Source: Streptomyces sp. MMG1121
GTDB lineage: Bacteria; Actinomycetota; Actinomycetes; Streptomycetales; Streptomycetaceae
Direction of reading: 5' to 3'
Length of the DNA stretch: 64,000 nucleotides
Assembly: GCF_001280015.1 (NCBI RefSeq)
Contig: NZ_LGDV01000238.1
Span: 170,628 to 234,627 of the forward strand
Positions 16,787 through 25,818 of this stretch are shown here, piece after piece. Made by a program: the position numbers and the translations under genes. Position 1 is the first letter of the stretch, and every line of letters starts with the position of its first letter. The notes beneath the pieces are model-generated. The model worked only from the letters and a program-made list of their open reading frames with translations, had not been told where the DNA came from and did no database searches.

Positions 16787-16948
16787 CTGTCGCACGCCGT
16801 GAAGGCGTGTGACCCCCAGCCGCCTGGAGGCGTGCGGCATCCCCCGCTGCCGGCCGTACGTCTCCCTGCCACCACAAGCCACTCGGACACCAGATGGCAC
16901 CCATGTCCCGACCCATCGGGCGGTGCCGCTCGCAGAAAGCAGATCTTC

Positions 16949-17995
16949 ATGGACACCATGCTCGCCGGACGCTTCTACCTGGACAGCAAGAAGTTCGCCG
17001 TGGAGGAGGTACCCATCCCCGTGCCGGGCCCGGGCGAGGTCCTCATCGAGGTGAGGGCCGCGGGCGTCTGCCTCTCGGACGTCCACCTGATCGACGGCTC
17101 CCTCGTCCCGCTGTTCGCGACCTCCGACACGGTCACCGTCGGCCACGAGGTCTCCGGTGTGGTCCACACGCTCGGCCCCGACCTCAAGCGCGGCCTGCCC
17201 GTCGGCACCCGCGTCACCCTGGAGGCCGGCAAGACCTGCGGTAAGTGCGCCGGATGCGTGCGCCGCCGTCCCTGCACCCAGATGCTCACCGCCGGCATCG
17301 ACTACGACGGCGGCTGGGCCGAGTACGTGATCGCCCGCGAGGACACCCTCATCCCCATCCCCGACAACCTCCCCTTCGACCAGGCCGCGATCATCCCCGA
17401 CGCGGTCTCCACCCCCTACGCCGCCGTCGTCACCACCGCAGGTGTCCGTCCCGCCCAGTCCGTCGGCATCTGGGGCGTGGGCGGAGTCGGCGCCCACAAC
17501 GTACGCCTCGCCCGCCTGGTCGGCGCCGCCCCGATCATCGCCGTCGACCCGCTGCCCAGCGCCCGCGAGCGCGCCCTCGCCTTCGGCGCCGACTACGCCC
17601 TGGACCCGGCCGCACCCGACTTCGCCGACCATGTCCGCGCGGCCACCGACGGACGGGGCCTGGACTTCGCCTTCGACTGCGCCGGCGTCCCCGCCGTCCG
17701 CGAGCAGGCCGCCTCCGTGCTCGGCCTGGGCGGCTCCCTCATCCTGGTGGGCATCACCCCCCGGCCACTCACCATCACCGAGGGCCTGACCTTCAACTAC
17801 ATGTGCAAGCAGGTCCGCGGTCACTACGGCGGCAGCCCCGAGTCCGTCTCCGAGCTGGTACGGCTCACCGCGGCAGGCCGCCTCGACCTGGCCCCCTCCA
17901 TCACCGACCACATCCCGCTGGTGGACGCGGCAAACGCGATCAGCCGTCTGGAGAACAAGATCGGCGACCCGATCCGCCTCATTCTCGTCCCCTGA
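16949..17995 (+). CDS. zinc-dependent medium-chain alcohol dehydrogenase
   Basis: A 348-residue MDR-family NAD(P)+ alcohol dehydrogenase. The catalytic zinc region is GVCLSDVHL (Cys39) and VGHEVSGVV. The structural zinc lobe is KTCGKCAGCVRRRPC (four cysteines), and the nucleotide fold is VGIWGVGGVGAHNVRLARL. It is 162 bp downstream of the CYP102-type gene in the same direction, and a strong terminator follows it. Oxidising the hydroxylated product of the P450 would be a natural partnership, but nothing in the sequence proves the substrate. The ribosome site is weak (GAAAG), and the ATG at 16949 is chosen by family alignment (MLAGRFYLDSKKFAVEEVPI). Confidence 0.9.
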   Translation: MDTMLAGRFYLDSKKFAVEEVPIPVPGPGEVLIEVRAAGVCLSDVHLIDGSLVPLFATSDTVTVGHEVSGVVHTLGPDLKRGLPVGTRVTLEAGKTCGKCAGCVRRRPCTQMLTAGIDYDGGWAEYVIAREDTLIPIPDNLPFDQAAIIPDAVSTPYAAVVTTAGVRPAQSVGIWGVGGVGAHNVRLARLVGAAPIIAVDPLPSARERALAFGADYALDPAAPDFADHVRAATDGRGLDFAFDCAGVPAVREQAASVLGLGGSLILVGITPRPLTITEGLTFNYMCKQVRGHYGGSPESVSELVRLTAAGRLDLAPSITDHIPLVDAANAISRLENKIGDPIRLILVP

Positions 17996-18036
17996 CGCCT
18001 GTCAGCAGGACATCAAGCCACCCTGGGCAGGGGTGA

Positions 18037-18072
18037 GTGGGCGCCGGTGCTTGAGGGTGCACCGGCGCCCAC
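18037..18072 (+). terminator. terminator after the alcohol dehydrogenase gene
   Basis: GTGGGCGCCGGTGC and GCACCGGCGCCCAC are perfect 14-bp arms around an 8-base loop, 42 bp after the stop codon. Confidence 0.75.
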
Positions 18073-18108
18073 GGCTTTCCGGTAGCCAGAAAGCGTGGAG
18101 ATGGAGTC

Positions 18109-18770
18109 ATGCAGATGCCCGACGCTTTGGGTCGCACCGCCCAGCACAGTGATGCTCGCCAGCGCAGAGACGCTCGCTCAAACCGCACACGCATTCTCGC
18201 GACCGCTCGGCAGATGCTGCGGGACAACCCCGACGCGAGTCTGGACAGCATCGCTCTCGCGGCCGGCGTCGCGCGGCGCACCTTCTACGGACATTTCTGC
18301 AGTCGGCAAGCGCTGATCGCCGGTTTGACGCAGGAAGCAGGCCAAGCGCTTCAACAGGCGTTCGCCGTAGCCCGTCTCCCGGGTGCTGACCCGCTGGAGG
18401 CGATGACGCGGATGGCACTGGCGGCATGGGCGGTGGGCGACCAGTACCGCATGCTCATCTCCTTGGGGCGCTGCCATCTGGGAGAGGAGGCGATCCGCGG
18501 CCACCTGGTACCGGCCCGCGAAGAGGCCATCGCGACCATACGGCGTGGTCAGCGCGAGGGCGTGTTCGCACACCATGTCCCAGCGCCTGTCCTCGCCCAG
18601 GCGCTGGAAGCGCTGATGCCGGCCCTCGCCGGGGAGAACGCCGCGTCCACCTGGACGGATCCCACGTGGGTGAGGCCACGGCGACCGCGTTCCTCGTCGC
18701 TGTCGGCGTAACACCCCAGGAGGCCGCACTCCGCGTTCGGAACGTCCTGCACGAGTCGGAGAGGCAGTGA
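18109..18770 (+). pseudogene. TetR family regulator with a C-terminal frameshift
   Basis: The HTH is intact: RTRILATARQMLRDNPDASL, then DSIALAAGVARRTFYGHF and CSRQALIAGL. The ligand domain continues normally to NAASTWTD at about residue 185. In this frame the end is an arginine/serine-rich tail that stops at 18711. A switch of frame near 18655-18665 instead gives SHVGEATATAFLVAVGVTPQ and EAALRVRNVL, a normal TetR C-terminal helix ending at 18770. The DNA-binding domain would be made either way, so a truncated repressor may still work. A sequencing error is the other explanation. It is in the same direction as the ADH gene but beyond its terminator. Confidence 0.65.
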
Positions 18771-18849
18771 CCTCTCGGGCCCGCATGACCTGGACGACAC
18801 CGAGCGGATCGGTGCCGAGTTCGGAACCCGGCACGGGCACCTCTCCTTG

Positions 18850-19485
18850 TCAGGTCAGGTCAGGCAGAGGGCGCCGGGTGACCTCGTGCGCGTCGTCCGA
18901 TGGCACGCCGAGCATGCGAAGAACCATCTCGGCCAGGTCGGAGGCAGCCTCATCGCCGTTGAGATCGGGGCGGGCCAGCCTCAACGCCACCAGGGACAGC
19001 AGGGTCCCTCCCAGAGCGGACAGGGCCGTGGTCGGGTCGGCGCAGGTGAAGCGGCCCGAGGCGATACCGCGCTCCAGGTCGCGCAGCGCTCTCGGGGACA
19101 GACCCCGGTCGGAGTGGATGTGGGCCAGACCGCGATCACGCAGGATCCGCATGAGTTCGGGGTGCGAGTCGGCCATCCGGGCGGTGAGCCGAAAGCCTGC
19201 CGCGACGAGCTCGGCCGGGTCTTCGATCCCTTGTACGCGCTCGTCGATGACCTGGCCGAACTCCTCCAGCGCATCCGTCACCGCGGCGTCGAACAGCTCC
19301 GTCTTCGACGCGAAGTGGTTGTAGAAGGAGCCGAAACCCACATCCGCGCGCTCGGCGATCGCCTGGATGCTGGCGCTGGTGTCCCCGGTCTCAGCGAGGA
19401 TCTGCCGGGCCGCGCGGACGAGCGCCTGACGGGTCTCGGCGCGGCGCCGCTCGAAGCGGTTCTTGGGCGGGGCTGACGTCGGCAT
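18850..19485 (-). CDS. TetR/AcrR family regulator of the adjacent catabolic operon
   Basis: A 211-residue repressor. The HTH reads TRQALVRAARQILAETGDTS, then IQAIAERADVGFGSFYNHFA and SKTELFDAAV. The C-terminal domain (VIDERVQGIEDPAELVAAGF and so on) and the ending RMLGVPSDDAHEVTRRPLP are typical of regulators next to aromatic or steroid degradation genes. It is divergent from the dioxygenase operon, separated by 137 bp containing two copies of TGATGATTYCCTCA. It probably represses that operon until a pathway compound binds. A fragment of a close relative survives at 6606-6764. Confidence 0.9.
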   Translation of the reverse strand: MPTSAPPKNRFERRRAETRQALVRAARQILAETGDTSASIQAIAERADVGFGSFYNHFASKTELFDAAVTDALEEFGQVIDERVQGIEDPAELVAAGFRLTARMADSHPELMRILRDRGLAHIHSDRGLSPRALRDLERGIASGRFTCADPTTALSALGGTLLSLVALRLARPDLNGDEAASDLAEMVLRMLGVPSDDAHEVTRRPLPDLT

Positions 19486-19526
19486 ACGGCGAGTGTAACA
19501 ACCTCACCGATGAACCCAGCATGACT

Positions 19527-19595
19527 GATGATTCCCTCAATTATTTGCGCTGACTCTATTGACGATGAGCAACGGCAAAGTTGATGATTTCCTCA
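19527..19595. promoter_or_regulatory. duplicated 14-bp element in the catabolic operon promoter
   Basis: TGATGATTCCCTCA (19527-19540) and TGATGATTTCCTCA (19582-19595) differ at one base and start 55 bp apart. Each has TGA...TCA ends, so weak dyad symmetry. The first is nearer the TetR gene and the second nearer the dioxygenase gene, as expected if one repressor controls both promoters. Confidence 0.6.
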
Positions 19596-19622
19596 TTACG
19601 GCAGTGTTGCTTGGAGGACACC

Positions 19623-20768
19623 ATGTCCCACACCCCCGTTAACAGAGACGATCTCCAGACGCCCCACCAAGACCTTCACAGCGAGCTGGGCGCCTTGCGT
19701 GGTGAGCACCCCGGACGCGCGCGCAACCCCGTCATCAAGGTCGCTGACCTGGCATGGCTGGAGTTCGAGAAGCCGGACCTGGACCGGGCCGAGGTGTTCG
19801 CCCGTGACTTCGGATTCGCGATCGCCGCCCGTACCGAGCAGGAACTGTGGCTGCGCGGCACTTTCGCGGGCTCACCATGCATGGTCATCCGCCGCGGGCC
19901 GGCGTCCCGCTTCATCGGGCCCGCGTTCCGCGCGGCCGAACGCGCCGATCTGGACCGTCTTGCCCGCGCCACCGGCAGCGATGTCCGGGACATCGGCGTA
20001 CCTGGCGGTGGACAGTCGGTCACCCTGCTCGATCCCTCGGGCTTCCCGGTCCGGGTCGTGCACTGCGCCGAGCAGCTGCCCGCTCTGTCCGGGCAGCAGC
20101 CGCTGATTCTCAATACGGGCATCGAAGGCCGCCGCACGAACGCCACCCAGCGGCCGCCCCGCGAGCCGTCGCGCATACAGCGGCTCGGCCATGTGGTGCT
20201 GGAAACGCGCGTGTTCATGCGGGCCCTGAACTGGTACCTGGACACCCTGGGCATGATCGTCAGCGACTTCCTGTTCCTGGACGGGCAGCGGGGACGCGGG
20301 CCGACCATGGCATTCGTCCGCTGCGACCAGGGCAGTACGGCCGTGGACCACCACACCCTGGCCCTGCACCTGGGGCCCGGAACCGGTTACGTCCACTCCG
20401 CCTACCAGGTCACCGACCTCGACGTGATCGCCGCCGGCGGGGAGTACCTGGCCGAGCGCGGCTACCAGCGCAGCTGGGGCATCGGCCGGCACGTCCAGGG
20501 CAGCCAGCTCTTCGACTACTGGCGCGACCCCGACCGCTTCATGCTGGAGCACTTCGCCGACGGCGACCTGTTCTCCTGCGACCTCGAACCGGGATGGGCG
20601 CCGATGTCGGCGAGCGGCCTGGCCCAGTGGGGCCCGCCGGTCACCCGCGACTTCCTCGGCGCCAACCCGTCCCCCGCCAAGCTCCGCGAGGTCATGACGG
20701 CCCTGCGGAGCGACAACGAACTCGACCCCGCACGTCTGCTGGGCCTGATGAAAGCGATGAGCTCATGA
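19623..20768 (+). CDS. VOC-superfamily extradiol dioxygenase-type protein
   Basis: A 381-residue two-domain vicinal-oxygen-chelate protein. Domain 1 (about 38-150) starts VIKVADLAWLEFEKPDLDRA. Domain 2 (about 187-320) has RLGHVVLETR with His190, DHHTLALHLG with His243/His244, and FMLEHFADGD with Glu309. His, His and Glu in the second domain are the expected Fe(II) ligands of extradiol ring-cleaving enzymes. The length exceeds a typical catechol 2,3-dioxygenase (~300) because of N- and C-terminal extensions. GGAGG before the ATG at 19623 sets the start. First gene of the operon, overlapping the FAH gene by ATGA. The ring-cleavage role is inferred from ligands and neighbours. Confidence 0.85.
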   Translation: MSHTPVNRDDLQTPHQDLHSELGALRGEHPGRARNPVIKVADLAWLEFEKPDLDRAEVFARDFGFAIAARTEQELWLRGTFAGSPCMVIRRGPASRFIGPAFRAAERADLDRLARATGSDVRDIGVPGGGQSVTLLDPSGFPVRVVHCAEQLPALSGQQPLILNTGIEGRRTNATQRPPREPSRIQRLGHVVLETRVFMRALNWYLDTLGMIVSDFLFLDGQRGRGPTMAFVRCDQGSTAVDHHTLALHLGPGTGYVHSAYQVTDLDVIAAGGEYLAERGYQRSWGIGRHVQGSQLFDYWRDPDRFMLEHFADGDLFSCDLEPGWAPMSASGLAQWGPPVTRDFLGANPSPAKLREVMTALRSDNELDPARLLGLMKAMSS

Positions 20769-21703
20769 GCACCAACGTTCTACGCACCCCTGACGGCTGG
20801 TGGGTCGTCCGGGACGAGCGCGCCGTCCGCATCGAGACCAAGGCGGTCACCACCGCCGAGCTGCTCGTCGACCGGGACGCGGTCCGCGAGGCCGCCGCCT
20901 CCGCCGAGAGCGGCACGCCCGTCGCCGACCTGGTGGCGCTGCCTCCGGTCACCACCTCCTGCCGAGTGGTCGCCCAGATGGTCAACTACCGCAGTCACGC
21001 CCGCGATTCGGGCTTCACCGGCGACATCCCGCCCACCTTCTTCCGCAAGGCGTCCGGCTCGGTCAGCGGCCCGCACGAGACGATCGTCCGCCCCGCGCAC
21101 GTGAAGTTCCTCGACTACGAAGTCGAACTCGGCCTCGTCATGGGCGCCCCTCTGCCCGTGGGCACCGTCGTGGAAGAGCGGGACCTGCCACGTTACGTCG
21201 CCGGACTCGTCCTCACCAACGACGTCAGCGCCCGCGACGTTCAGCTGACCAAGACCCAGTTCTACGAGAGCAAGTCCTACCCGACCTTCACGCCGACGGG
21301 GCCGTACCTGGCCCTGCTGGAGCCCGAGGACTTCGCCCATCTGATCGACCTGCGGCTGCGGCTGTCGGTCAACGGCGCAGCGCGCCAGGACCGCACGCTC
21401 GCCGACATGATCGTGCGGCCCGCGCAGGCGCTCACCCTGCTCGCCCGCTTCCAGACCCTCGACTCAGGCGATCTGCTGCTGACCGGCACGCCCGGCGGCA
21501 CCGCCCTGAAGGCCCCGTCCAAGCCGGTCGAGAAGATCGCTGCCCTGCTGCCGCCTGCGGTGAAGTGGAAGGCGTTCTTCAAGGGCCAGGCCAAGAACCC
21601 CCATTACCTTCGTGATGGCGACGTCATCACCGCCACGATCGCCACCCCGGACGGGCGGATCGACCTCGGCGAGCAGCGCACCGCTGTGACGGAGGCGAGG
21701 TGA
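20765..21703 (+). CDS. fumarylacetoacetate hydrolase (FAH) family protein
   Basis: A 312-residue metal-dependent hydrolase. Typical motifs are VAQMVNYRSHARDSGF, FLDYEVELGLVMG (the metal-binding glutamates of the ExE kind), LTNDVSARDVQL and LLTGTPGGTAL. FAH-family enzymes cleave C-C bonds in 1,3-diketo or ring-fission acids, or act as decarboxylase/isomerase. After the dioxygenase it would be expected to split the ring-cleavage product. The ATG overlaps the previous stop (ATGA) and the next gene's GTG overlaps its stop (GTGA), so translation is coupled on both sides. Confidence 0.9.
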   Translation: MSTNVLRTPDGWWVVRDERAVRIETKAVTTAELLVDRDAVREAAASAESGTPVADLVALPPVTTSCRVVAQMVNYRSHARDSGFTGDIPPTFFRKASGSVSGPHETIVRPAHVKFLDYEVELGLVMGAPLPVGTVVEERDLPRYVAGLVLTNDVSARDVQLTKTQFYESKSYPTFTPTGPYLALLEPEDFAHLIDLRLRLSVNGAARQDRTLADMIVRPAQALTLLARFQTLDSGDLLLTGTPGGTALKAPSKPVEKIAALLPPAVKWKAFFKGQAKNPHYLRDGDVITATIATPDGRIDLGEQRTAVTEAR

Positions 21704-23325
21704 GCGCCGCAACCCACAGACCGGTGGTGATCATCGGCGCGGGGCCCGTGGGGGTCATGGCCGCGCTCCTGCTCGCCCGGCGTGGAGTGCGCAGCCTGCT
21801 CCTGGAACGCCACAAGGACATCTACCCCCTGCCGCGCGCCGTCGTCGTGGACGACGAGGTCCGCCGGATCCTGCAGAGTGTCGGCATCCACGAGGAGTTC
21901 GCCGCCCTCACCCGTCCCGCCCGCGGGCTGCGGCTCTTGAATGCCCAGCACCGCGTGATCGCCGAATTCAAGCGATCCCCGCACGGGCATCACGGCTTCC
22001 CGCAGACCAGCATGTTCGACCAGCCCGAACTGGAACGTCTGCTGCGCGACGCCCTGAAGCGCCGACCCGAGTGCGAACTGTGGGGCGGGGTGGAGGTCAT
22101 GTCCGTCATCCGGTCCGTCGCACAGGACATCGACGGACCGGATGGTTCGACGGGGCCGGTCCGGGTCACCTTCCGCCGCGACGGCAGCGACGAGGAGGAG
22201 CACCTGTGGGCCGATGTCGTCCTCGGCTGCGACGGTGCGGGCAGCCTCACCCGCGACGCCATCGGCGCCGTATGGGAGGACCTGCACTTCGAGGAGAGCT
22301 GGCGGGTCATAGACGTGCGCACCAGCCGCCCGGTGCGTACCTGGGAAGGCGTTGACCAGATCTGCTGTCCCACCCAGCCCGCCACCTTCATGCGCCTCGG
22401 TGAGGACCGTTATCGGTGGGAGTTCCGGCTGGCCGACGGCGAGTCCCTGGACGGCCCAGGAGGGCTGGAGCGCCTGCGTGAGCTGATCGCTCCCTGGGTG
22501 GGCCGGCCGTCCGATGCCTCGTGGCGGGACGACTTCGAAGTGATCCGGCAGGCGCAGTACACCTTCCGTGCCCGCCTCGCCGACCGGTGGCGCCGAGGAC
22601 GCGTCTTCCTGCTCGGCGACGCCGCGCACCTCACTCCGCCCTTCATCGGGCAGGGTCTGTGCGCGGGCCTGCGCGACGCTCACAACCTCACCTGGAAACT
22701 CGCCCGCGTGCTCCAAGGGGGAGCGGACGACCGGCTGTTGGACACATATGAGCACGAGCGCAAGCCGCATGCGCGTCATGTGATCCGCACGGCGGTCGCC
22801 GTCGGCTGGGCCATGACCGGCGGCCAGGACCGCGCGGCGGCACTCCGCCGGGGCGCCGTGGCCGCGGCCTGCCGCATCCCAGGTGTGACCACGACGGTGA
22901 GCCGCGATCTCAGCCCCGCCCTGACCGCCGGTCCGCTGGTACGGCGCCGCCCGCGGCTGACCGGCCGCGTGCTGGCCGGCACCTTCTGCCCGCAGCCCTG
23001 GGTGCTGCACGACGGCAAGCGAGTGCCCCTCGACGACGTCCTCGGGGACTCCTTCGCCGTCCTGACCGCTGCGCCGCCCACTGCGCAGATGACGGCCGTG
23101 GCCACGGCACTGGGCGCACCCACCCTTCGCGTCGACGACCTGGGCGACGACGGCGCCCTGGCCGCCTGGCTGGCACGTGGCCGAGCGGACGCCGTCCTGC
23201 TGCGCCCTGACCGCGTCGTACTGGACACGGTCCCCGCCGGTACCGGCGACTTCACCGACACCGCCGCCTGGGCACCGCTGTTGCACACTGCCCGCAGCCC
23301 CGCAGAACCCCGGCCCGCCCCCTGA
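21700..23325 (+). CDS. FAD-dependent aromatic monooxygenase (MhpA-like)
   Basis: A 541-residue class A flavoprotein hydroxylase. FAD-binding VIIGAGPVGVMAALLLARRG lies at about 10-29, the DG motif VLGCDGAGSLTRDAIG at about 177, and the GD motif FLLGDAAHLTPPFIGQGLCA at about 305. A thioredoxin-like C-terminal domain follows, as in MhpA and other phenol hydroxylases. It should hydroxylate an aromatic ring with NAD(P)H and O2, supplying the diol for the dioxygenase. The GTG start overlaps the FAH stop. The best-known relatives act on 3-(3-hydroxyphenyl)propionate, phenols and polyketide aromatics. Which applies here is unknown. Confidence 0.92.
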   Translation: MSAATHRPVVIIGAGPVGVMAALLLARRGVRSLLLERHKDIYPLPRAVVVDDEVRRILQSVGIHEEFAALTRPARGLRLLNAQHRVIAEFKRSPHGHHGFPQTSMFDQPELERLLRDALKRRPECELWGGVEVMSVIRSVAQDIDGPDGSTGPVRVTFRRDGSDEEEHLWADVVLGCDGAGSLTRDAIGAVWEDLHFEESWRVIDVRTSRPVRTWEGVDQICCPTQPATFMRLGEDRYRWEFRLADGESLDGPGGLERLRELIAPWVGRPSDASWRDDFEVIRQAQYTFRARLADRWRRGRVFLLGDAAHLTPPFIGQGLCAGLRDAHNLTWKLARVLQGGADDRLLDTYEHERKPHARHVIRTAVAVGWAMTGGQDRAAALRRGAVAAACRIPGVTTTVSRDLSPALTAGPLVRRRPRLTGRVLAGTFCPQPWVLHDGKRVPLDDVLGDSFAVLTAAPPTAQMTAVATALGAPTLRVDDLGDDGALAAWLARGRADAVLLRPDRVVLDTVPAGTGDFTDTAAWAPLLHTARSPAEPRPAP

Positions 23326-23341
23326 CGAGGAGCACCACACC

Positions 23342-25378
23342 ATGACCACCCCGCACCCGGAACCCTTCCTCACTTCCGACCCGAAGACGGCCGCCGGCAG
23401 CCGCATCGCGGACTTCGCCCGCTGGGCGGCCCGGTATCAGGGCGCCGAAGGAGTCCAGGACCCCACCGATTACCAGGCGTTGCACCGCTGGTCGGTCACC
23501 GATCTGGAAGGTTTCTGGGCCGCGGTGTGGGAGTACTTCGCCGTCGACTCGGTGACCGAGTACGAGCGGGTGCTGGCCGATGACACCATGCCAGGTGCCC
23601 GGTGGTTCCCAGGCACCACGCTGAACTACGCCCACCACGCGCTGCGCAACCTGCAGCCGGACGCGCCAGCGATCAATGCGCTGGACGAGACCGGAACCGG
23701 CTACGAGATCACCGGCCGGCAACTGCGCGCCCAGGTCGCCTCCGTCGCCGCCACCCTGCGCGACCTGGGCGTCGGACAGGGCGACCGAGTGGTGGGCTAC
23801 CTGCCCAACACCCCTCACGCCATCATCGCCTTCCTCGCCACCGCCAGCCTGGGCGCGGTGTGGTCGGTGTGCGGCCAGGACTACGCACCCAAGGCTGCTG
23901 CCGACCGCTTCGCCCAGCTCCGCCCCACCGTGCTCATCACCGCGGACGGCTACCTCTTCAACGGCGCCACACACGATCGCCGCGCCGCCTCGCTGGAACT
24001 GGCCGGGGCCCTGCCCACGCTGAAGGCCACAGTGCTCGTGAAGCATCTGGGCCTCGCCTGGCCGCAGGCCCGGTACGCCGGGCTGACGGTTCCGTGGGAG
24101 GACGCGGCCACCCGCACCGAGTACCTCACCTTCGCGGAAGTGCCGTTCGACCATCCGCTGTGGATCGTCTTCTCCTCGGGCACCACCGGCCTGCCCAAGG
24201 GCATCGTCCACGGGCACGGCGGCGTCCTGCTCGAGCACCTCAAGATCCTCGGCCTGCACTGCGATCTGGGCCTCGGGGACCGCCTGCTGTGGTACACCAC
24301 CACCCACTGGATGATGTGGAACCTGGTCGTCTCCACTCTGCTGACCGGTGCCACCACCTGCACCTATGACGGCAGCCCGGCGCCTGTCGGGCGCCCGGAC
24401 ATCCTGTGGGAGCTGGCGGCCCGCCACAGGGTCACCGTCTTCGGCACCAGCCCCCAGTACCTGCTGGCCATGGCCAAGCTCGGTGTCGAACCTTCCGGGT
24501 ACGACCTCTCGGCCATCCGCGTCATCGGCAGCACCGGCTCGACGCTGCCCGCCTCCGCTTACTCCTGGGTCCGCGACCGCGTGGGCACAAACATCCAGCT
24601 GGCCTCCACCAGTGGCGGAACCGACATCGTCTCCGGCTTCGCCGGCAGCGCTCCTACGACTCCCATCTGGGCGGGGGAGCTGTCCGCCCCCAACCTCGGG
24701 GTGGCGCTGGCGGCATACGACGCCGCGGGACGGCCGGTCGTCGACCAGGTCGGCGAACTGGTCGTCACCCGCCCCATGCCCTCCATGCCGCTGTACTTCT
24801 GGAACGACCCTGACGGCAGCCGCTTCCGCGACGCCTACTTCGCCGCCTACCCGGGTGTGTGGCGGCACGGCGACTGGATCACCCTCACCTCCCACGGCTC
24901 GTTGATCGTCCACGGCCGCTCCGACGCCACCCTCAACCGCAACGGCGTGCGCATGGGCAGCGCCGACATCCACGACATCGTCGAACGCCTCCCCGAGATC
25001 ACCGAGGCACTCGTCATCGGCGCGGAGGAACCCGACGGTGGTTACTGGATGCCCCTGTTCGTCGTCCCCGCGCCCGGCGTCACTGTGGACGATGCCCTGC
25101 GGGACAGGATCCGCGACGCGATCCGCACCAGTGCCTCACCCCGCCACGTCCCCGACGAGATCCTCGCCGTGCCGGCCATCCCACACACGAAAACCGGCAA
25201 GAAACTCGAAGTCCCGGTCAAGCGCCTCCTCCAGGGCGCTCCTGCCGAGCAGGTACTCAACCCCGCCGCGGTCGACAACCCCGACATGGTCGCCCACTTC
25301 GCCCGCCTGGGAGCCGAACGCAGCCAACAGCGCGTCCGCACACAGGCCCGTCTCCATCCTGTCGAGGACGCCTCATGA
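23342..25378 (+). CDS. acetoacetyl-CoA synthetase (acetoacetate-CoA ligase)
   Basis: A 678-residue adenylate-forming enzyme. The N-terminal ACAS domain contains DLEGFWAAVWEYFAV and MPGARWFPGTTLNYAHHALR. The AMP signature is IVFSSGTTGLPKGIVHGHGG (about 276-295). Other features are STSGGTDIVSGFAG, YPGVWRHGDW, GRSDATLNRNGVRMGSADI and the catalytic lysine region TKTGKKLEVPVKRLL. Length and order match acetoacetyl-CoA synthetases rather than acetyl-CoA synthetases. It sits in a ring-degradation operon, which suggests that the FAH step frees acetoacetate or a similar beta-keto acid that must be activated. GAGGAG precedes the ATG 16 bp after the monooxygenase stop. Confidence 0.92.
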   Translation: MTTPHPEPFLTSDPKTAAGSRIADFARWAARYQGAEGVQDPTDYQALHRWSVTDLEGFWAAVWEYFAVDSVTEYERVLADDTMPGARWFPGTTLNYAHHALRNLQPDAPAINALDETGTGYEITGRQLRAQVASVAATLRDLGVGQGDRVVGYLPNTPHAIIAFLATASLGAVWSVCGQDYAPKAAADRFAQLRPTVLITADGYLFNGATHDRRAASLELAGALPTLKATVLVKHLGLAWPQARYAGLTVPWEDAATRTEYLTFAEVPFDHPLWIVFSSGTTGLPKGIVHGHGGVLLEHLKILGLHCDLGLGDRLLWYTTTHWMMWNLVVSTLLTGATTCTYDGSPAPVGRPDILWELAARHRVTVFGTSPQYLLAMAKLGVEPSGYDLSAIRVIGSTGSTLPASAYSWVRDRVGTNIQLASTSGGTDIVSGFAGSAPTTPIWAGELSAPNLGVALAAYDAAGRPVVDQVGELVVTRPMPSMPLYFWNDPDGSRFRDAYFAAYPGVWRHGDWITLTSHGSLIVHGRSDATLNRNGVRMGSADIHDIVERLPEITEALVIGAEEPDGGYWMPLFVVPAPGVTVDDALRDRIRDAIRTSASPRHVPDEILAVPAIPHTKTGKKLEVPVKRLLQGAPAEQVLNPAAVDNPDMVAHFARLGAERSQQRVRTQARLHPVEDAS

Positions 25379-25728
25379 TCCTCTCCGCCTCTGTTACCTG
25401 CCTCATCATCTTGATCTTTGCCATGCTGGGCGTGGCAAAGATCCTGGCCCTGGGCCCGATGTCTGAGCTGGCTGCCCACGCCGGCTTCACGACCGCGGCC
25501 TACCGGGTCATCGGCGCGCTGGAGTTGGCAGGCGCCATCGGCGTGGCCCTCGGTCCGGTCGTGCCCCTGTGTGGAGGACTGGCCGGCATCGGGCTCGTGG
25601 CGCTGCTCGCCGGTGCCGTGACCACGCACGTTCGCAAGGGCGACGGCCTGCCCAAGCTTGTCCCCGCGGTGAGTTGCGCGGCGCTGGTCGCCTGGTATCC
25701 GGCGCTCCTCGCCCACGTCAGGTCGTGA
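25375..25728 (+). CDS. DoxX-like membrane protein
   Basis: This 117-residue protein has about four membrane helices (ILSASVTCLIILIFAMLGVA, YRVIGALELAGAIGVALG, GLAGIGLVALLAGAVTTHV, LVPAVSCAALVAWYPALL). It matches the DoxX/DoxD-like family, small membrane proteins often found beside oxidoreductases. The ATG overlaps the synthetase stop (ATGA), so it is part of the operon and probably its last gene. It could be a redox-linked subunit or aid uptake of the substrate. The function is not established. Confidence 0.8.
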   Translation: MILSASVTCLIILIFAMLGVAKILALGPMSELAAHAGFTTAAYRVIGALELAGAIGVALGPVVPLCGGLAGIGLVALLAGAVTTHVRKGDGLPKLVPAVSCAALVAWYPALLAHVRS

Positions 25729-25818
25729 CCCTGGCTGAGCGTCGTCGGCAGACACGCTCGGCACACGACCGTGCTTTGAAGATCAGTACCAGCAAGGAAG
25801 AAGGCGGAATCCTCCGCC

